From NCBI GenBank assembly GCA_027076245.1, contig JALTKC010000323.1, forward strand, positions 1 through 16,035: a stretch of 16,035 bases of DNA, given 5' to 3'. A model generated the notes under the pieces. The model was not told the DNA's origin and ran no database searches. It was given only the letters and a program-made list of their open reading frames with translations. Shown one piece after another: positions 14,445 through 16,035 of the stretch; within the stretch, counting starts at the first letter, position 1, and the number at the start of each line of letters is the position of its first letter. This stretch comes from Gammaproteobacteria bacterium. Lineage in GTDB: Bacteria; Pseudomonadota; Gammaproteobacteria; GRL18. Position numbers and translations under genes: made by a program.

Positions 14445-14726
14445 TTTATAAATACAGAGGTAGGCGGTATCAGAGTCCATTTTAACATCAAAAGACTGGT
14501 TGGCTTCAACACGGAAGGTTTCACTGGCAGTAAAGGTTTGCCAGATATCAGAGCCGGGCAGTTTTACCTGCATGGAACCTGAGGTGACAGTCATTAGCTC
14601 AATACTGGAAGTGCCGAAAGTATATTCTCCGGCCGCCATAACACCCACCGTGGCCTTATCGCCGGAAGCGTCAGTAAAAGACAGTGATTTCACCTTGCCG
14701 TCAAAGTATTCATTAACATCAAACAT
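14442..14726 (-). CDS. ppnP: Pyrimidine/purine nucleoside phosphorylase PpnP
   Basis: Small cupin-fold nucleoside phosphorylase (formerly DUF1255, YaiE) that in E. coli cleaves several purine and pyrimidine nucleosides with phosphate. From the ATG at 14726 it has 94 residues, exactly the E. coli length, with the shared pattern NEYFDGKVKSL near the start, VGVMAAGEYTFGT (28-40), ELMTVTSG (44-51) and the C-terminal YLCIYK. An in-frame ATG seven codons further upstream (14747) would add MTFSGEY, but GGAGA at 14731-14735, four bases before 14726, and the family length both favour the shorter form. The gene reads toward the GGDEF/EAL gene, 85 bases away on the same strand. Nothing else here suggests a nucleoside salvage operon. 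Confidence 0.93.
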   Translation of the reverse strand: MFDVNEYFDGKVKSLSFTDASGDKATVGVMAAGEYTFGTSSIELMTVTSGSMQVKLPGSDIWQTFTASETFRVEANQSFDVKMDSDTAYLCIYK

Positions 14727-14730
14727 ATAT

Positions 14731-14735
14731 TCTCC
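14731..14735 (-). promoter_or_regulatory. RBS that sets the ppnP start
   Basis: TCTCC on the + strand reads GGAGA on the - strand, four bases before the ATG at 14726. This rules in the 94-residue form over the upstream ATG at 14747. Confidence 0.6.
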
Positions 14736-14933
14736 AGAAAAGGTCATTGATTAATTATAGCCAGGATATTACCGGTAACTTGGCCGACAAGCCAATTTTA
14801 CTGTATTCGGCCTGTTTAATATAGCCAGTCCAGGACTTGTATTTTTATAAATGTTGTAAGTGGTATGTCGGCTATCTACCCACTGTGTTCAATGGTAAAC
14901 TGTGGTTTTAATTGACATTTGGCAGGTTGGTGG

Positions 14934-15785
14934 ATGAGGAACCTATACCAGGAAGCTAAAAACTGTTTTTTAACGGCTGATCCTGATGAAAAAATGCAGC
15001 TGAGTCTGGAAATTGCATCGGCCTGGGATGCCGGTCAATTACAGTGGCAGGAGGGTGAGACACCGTTGGAGCCGGTGCTGCAGCTTAATCAGCCCGGCCG
15101 ACTGGACAGGCCGGAACTGGTGGCAGCGGGTAAAGTAAAAAACCGGGGCTTTAAATCCGTGCAGCAGCGTGCGGCTCTGATCCATGCCCTGGCCCATATT
15201 GAAATGACGGCCGTTAATCTGGCCTGGGACAGTATTTACCGCTATCGACAGATGCCTGAAGAATATTATGCCGACTGGGTAAAAACCGCCAGAGAAGAAA
15301 CACAGCACTTTTATATGCTGCGACAGAGCTTGCGGGATATGGGGTACGATTATGGTGATTTCCCGGCACATAATGAATTATGGCAGATGGCGGTTACCAC
15401 GGCAGATGATTTAATGGCCCGTATGGCCATTGTGCATCGGGTGCTGGAAGCCCGTGCTCTGGATGTGGTACCGTTCTCAGTGGACAGATTTCGGGCTATT
15501 GGTGATAAAGCGACAGCCGATTCACTGATCATTATTGCCAACGATGAAATCGGACATGTGAATGCCGGCTCCCGCTGGTTCCGTTTTTGTTGTGAACAGC
15601 AGCAGGTGGATGCTGACAGCATGTTTTTTAAACTGATCAAACAATACCTGCGTTCCACACCCAAAGGCCCCTTTAACCGGGAGGCGCGTATAAAAGCGGG
15701 TTTCAGCTCATGGGAAATGCAGGAACTGGAACGGCAGGACGCCCTGTTTAAGGCCGGTAAACTTAAAAAACAATTAGAAAGCTAA
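14934..15785 (+). CDS. DUF455 family ferritin-like protein
   Basis: Protein of 283 residues in the DUF455 family, which has a ferritin-like four-helix fold. The expected paired carboxylate and histidine pattern for a di-metal site is visible: HIEMTAVNLAWD (88-99) with E90, EETQHF (121-126) with E122 and H125, VLEARALD (170-177) with E172, and NDEIGHV (203-209) with E205 and H208. Relatives include MiaE-like tRNA hydroxylases, but the substrate of DUF455 proteins is not established as far as I know, so no enzyme name is given. An in-frame TTG at 14919 would add five residues; the ATG is preferred because CAGG (14923-14926) lies seven bases before it. It stands alone on the + strand and converges with hslR across a REP-like palindrome. 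Confidence 0.88.
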   Translation: MRNLYQEAKNCFLTADPDEKMQLSLEIASAWDAGQLQWQEGETPLEPVLQLNQPGRLDRPELVAAGKVKNRGFKSVQQRAALIHALAHIEMTAVNLAWDSIYRYRQMPEEYYADWVKTAREETQHFYMLRQSLRDMGYDYGDFPAHNELWQMAVTTADDLMARMAIVHRVLEARALDVVPFSVDRFRAIGDKATADSLIIIANDEIGHVNAGSRWFRFCCEQQQVDADSMFFKLIKQYLRSTPKGPFNREARIKAGFSSWEMQELERQDALFKAGKLKKQLES

Positions 15786-15794
15786 TATATAAAA

Positions 15795-15833
15795 GCCCCT
15801 AATCCTGACCTTCTCCCAAAGGGAGAAGGAACG
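15795..15833. repeat. REP-like palindromic element
   Basis: CCTTCTCCC (15809-15817) and GGGAGAAGG (15821-15829) form a perfect nine-base palindrome with an AAA loop, preceded by the head CCCCTAATCCTGA. This head plus a CTCTCCC/GGGAGAG-type palindrome resembles a repeat often scattered between genes in gammaproteobacteria. It sits between two convergent genes, the usual place for REP-type sequences, and might also limit read-through. No T-run follows on the + strand. Confidence 0.6.
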
Positions 15834-15864
15834 TGAAATTAAATGGATGGGTGTCAAATATTTC

Positions 15865-16035
15865 CTAATTATTTTCCTGTTTAAACTGAATAATTTTCCT
15901 GCGTTCCTTTTTACTGGGGCGCCGTGACTGAAATTGCGGCATACCGGCCATCATGGCTTTGCGCTCCTGCAGCTGCTTTTCTCTGCGTTCAATACTCTCC
16001 GGTGTTTCTTCATAAAGCGTCTGGGCGACCTTAGC
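15865..16035 (-). CDS. hslR: Hsp15 ribosome-associated heat shock protein, C-terminal part
   Basis: The last 56 codons of a gene whose 5' end lies beyond the window. Hsp15 binds free 50S subunits that carry a blocked nascent chain and helps recycle them; its N-terminal S4-type RNA-binding domain would be outside the window. The visible part matches the E. coli HslR tail in pattern: LYEETPESIERREK, then a linker with MAGMP, then RRPSKKERRKIIQFK before the stop at 15865-15867. It is highly basic and would be a charged helix or tail. No frameshift is seen. The gene converges with the DUF455 gene with a REP-like palindrome between them. Confidence 0.88.
   Translation of the reverse strand, partial: AKVAQTLYEETPESIERREKQLQERKAMMAGMPQFQSRRPSKKERRKIIQFKQENN

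Noticed and set aside
13982..14485. 167-codon open frame on the + strand overlapping the GGDEF/EAL gene start and the ppnP end
   Set aside because: It is antisense to the well-supported N-terminus of the sensor and to ppnP, and has no family pattern.
14919..14933. In-frame TTG start for the DUF455 gene
   Set aside because: The ATG at 14934 has CAGG seven bases upstream; the TTG has no such support.
1..16035. CRISPR array, transposon, phage, toxin-antitoxin or tRNA gene
   Set aside because: No regularly spaced repeats, transposase or integrase motifs, small paired genes or cloverleaf-like segments were seen on either strand.

Overview
The window looks like chromosomal core sequence from a gammaproteobacterium. 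The reasons are the E. coli-type GapA sequence, the PykA-type pyruvate kinase, a TrmO (TsaA) and a PpnP close to the E. coli proteins, an Hsp15 (HslR) C-terminus, and the DUF3025 and DUF455 genes common in this class. Genes are dense, base composition is moderate and intergenic DNA is AT-rich. The species cannot be fixed from sequence alone. The combination of tkt, gap, pgk, pyk and a CbbA-type class II aldolase is common in gammaproteobacteria with a Calvin or ribulose-monophosphate type carbon metabolism, but no RuBisCO, phosphoribulokinase or other diagnostic gene is present, so that is only a possibility.

Layout. Positions 1-404 are a gene-free AT-rich leader with inverted repeats. Positions 405-7790 hold five central-carbon genes on the + strand: tkt, gap, pgk, pyk and fba. 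Together they cover sugar-phosphate rearrangement, the aldol cleavage or condensation of fructose bisphosphate, and the triose-phosphate to 3-phosphoglycerate and PEP to pyruvate steps. Their spacers carry strong hairpins: a 20-bp stem after tkt, an intrinsic terminator after gap, nested inverted repeats before pyk, and a hairpin plus classic terminator after fba. The genes are therefore probably expressed as several punctuated units rather than one plain operon. Positions 7947-10356 form a likely purE-purK-trmO unit (two steps of purine synthesis plus a tRNA t6A methyltransferase).

Positions 14726-10382 on the - strand read ppnP, then a 1032-residue membrane-anchored GGDEF/EAL c-di-GMP protein with a periplasmic heme-c-type CxxCH motif, then a DUF3025 gene. 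The + strand then carries a DUF455 ferritin-like gene, followed by a REP-like palindrome and the C-terminal part of hslR on the - strand, cut by the window end.

Most of the window is ordinary housekeeping DNA. I found no CRISPR array, transposon, phage, tRNA or rRNA gene and no clear undescribed system. The features most worth follow-up are the heme-c/c-di-GMP sensor, the structured spacers of the glycolytic cluster, and a direct repeat overlapping the candidate pgk promoter.
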